Positions 7,257-7,520 of a stretch of DNA of 7,520 bases are shown piece by piece (positions within the stretch are counted from its first letter, which is position 1; the number at the start of each line of letters is the position of its first letter). A program made the translations under genes and the position numbers. Under the pieces are notes generated by a model. The model was given only the letters and a program-made list of their open reading frames with translations. It was not told the DNA's origin and ran no database searches. Origin of the DNA: Flavobacteriales bacterium (GTDB taxonomy: Bacteria; Bacteroidota; Bacteroidia; Flavobacteriales; Parvicellaceae); NCBI GenBank assembly GCA_014239715.1, contig JAAZYJ010000123.1, positions 1 to 7,520 on the forward strand, written 5' to 3'.

Positions 7257-7292
7257 CAAAAGTAGCACATTTCACTAAAGAATGCCGGCAAA
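7257..7292 (-). promoter_or_regulatory. Bacteroidota-type promoter candidate for tatC
   Basis: On the minus strand, TACTTTTG (7264 to 7257) is an exact match to the Bacteroidota -7 consensus TAnnTTTG. TTTG (7292 to 7289) lies 28 bases upstream of it, first base to first base, close to the 26 or so expected for a -33 element. The G of the -7 box is only 7 bases before the chosen tatC ATG, so transcription would start within a few bases of that codon, giving a leaderless or nearly leaderless message for the tatC-DUF5686-lptB run. Confidence 0.55.
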
Positions 7293-7412
7293 CCGTTTCA
7301 TCTGAGACCGTGTGCCCTTGCTTTTAGGAGTTGTGAAAATAACATAAAAGTCTAGTTTTATTATGGTATTAAGATTATATTAGTATAAAGCATAAAATAA
7401 GCTGCAAGGCAC

Positions 7413-7520
7413 ATGCAAAGCTCCATTATTTCGATTAAAGAATCACTTCAAAAGTACTTCGGATTCAACAGTTTCAAAGGAGAACAGGAAGCGATCATCC
7501 AGAACGTCCTGGCCGGGAAT
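7413..7520 (+). CDS. recQ: ATP-dependent DNA helicase RecQ, N-terminal fragment
   Basis: Only the first 36 codons lie in the window, open to the edge: MQSSIISIKESLQKYFGFNS, then FKGEQEAIIQNVLAGN. LQKYFGFNSFKGEQEAII is the start of RecQ-family helicases: the aromatic-rich FGF..F and the conserved glutamine (Q25) form motif 0, which contacts the adenine of ATP. Walker A would follow directly beyond the edge. RecQ is a 3'-5' helicase in recombination and replication-fork repair. The gene diverges from tatC across a 163-base spacer. Its promoter is not clear: TAGTTTTA (7353-7360) matches 7 of 8 bases of the -7 consensus but lies far from the ATG and has only a TTG at 7331-7333 upstream. AAGG at 7406-7409 is a weak ribosome-binding candidate. 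The helicase core and any HRDC domain cannot be seen, so a RecQ paralogue is possible. Confidence 0.85.
   Translation, partial: MQSSIISIKESLQKYFGFNSFKGEQEAIIQNVLAGN

Noticed and set aside
6819..7265. 148-codon plus-strand open frame antisense to tatC.
   Set aside because: It lies wholly opposite a well-conserved gene, has no recognisable domain, and is a coding shadow.
7250..7291. Upstream in-frame ATG for tatC adding 14 residues.
   Set aside because: The extension (PAFFSEMCYFCPL) is not TatC-like and overlaps an exact -7 promoter match just before the 7249 ATG.
1..7520. Mobile elements, CRISPR array, tRNA/rRNA, toxin-antitoxin or defence genes.
   Set aside because: Read on both strands; no direct-repeat arrays, terminal inverted repeats, transposase or defence-like motifs were seen, and nearly all sequence is occupied by recognised genes.

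Overview
The window looks like a Bacteroidota chromosome segment. Evidence: a PorU/PorV-type pair of the type IX secretion system (T9SS), a DUF5686 outer-membrane protein with a carboxypeptidase-regulatory-like N-terminal domain, a TatC of the Bacteroidota type with a long first periplasmic loop, almost no Shine-Dalgarno sites, and a promoter candidate matching the Bacteroidota -7 consensus TAnnTTTG. GC content looks moderate, roughly 40-45% by eye. I cannot resolve order or family. I see no insertion sequence, phage gene, CRISPR array, tRNA or rRNA.

Layout. On the minus strand at the left end is a probable porV2-porU2 pair (1954 to 860, then 855 running off the window), separated by 4 bases. 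It diverges across a 105-base AT-rich spacer from a plus-strand pair, pssA (2060-2905) and purS (2889-3140), which overlap by 17 bases. purS runs tail to tail into a minus-strand run, overlapping lptB by 28 bases. In transcription order that run is tatC (7249-6410), a DUF5686/carboxypeptidase-regulatory-like outer-membrane protein (6388-3917) and lptB (3874-3113), with gaps of 21 and 42 bases. At the right edge recQ starts on the plus strand (7413 onward, truncated), divergent from tatC.

The unifying theme is envelope construction: protein export across the inner membrane (TatC), lipopolysaccharide transport energisation (LptB), an outer-membrane barrel protein of unknown role (DUF5686), phosphatidylserine synthesis (PssA), and T9SS substrate processing and shuttling at the outer membrane (PorU2/PorV2-like). 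PurS (purine synthesis) and RecQ (DNA repair) do not fit the theme and are probably neighbours by history.

Most of the window is conserved core genome. The points most worth a second look are the probable second-type PorV2/PorU2 pair, the DUF5686 protein placed between tatC and lptB with a possible LolA-like periplasmic domain, two mutually exclusive hairpins ahead of pssA, a probable leaderless tatC transcript, and the tail-to-tail purS/lptB overlap. I did not find a clearly new multi-gene system.
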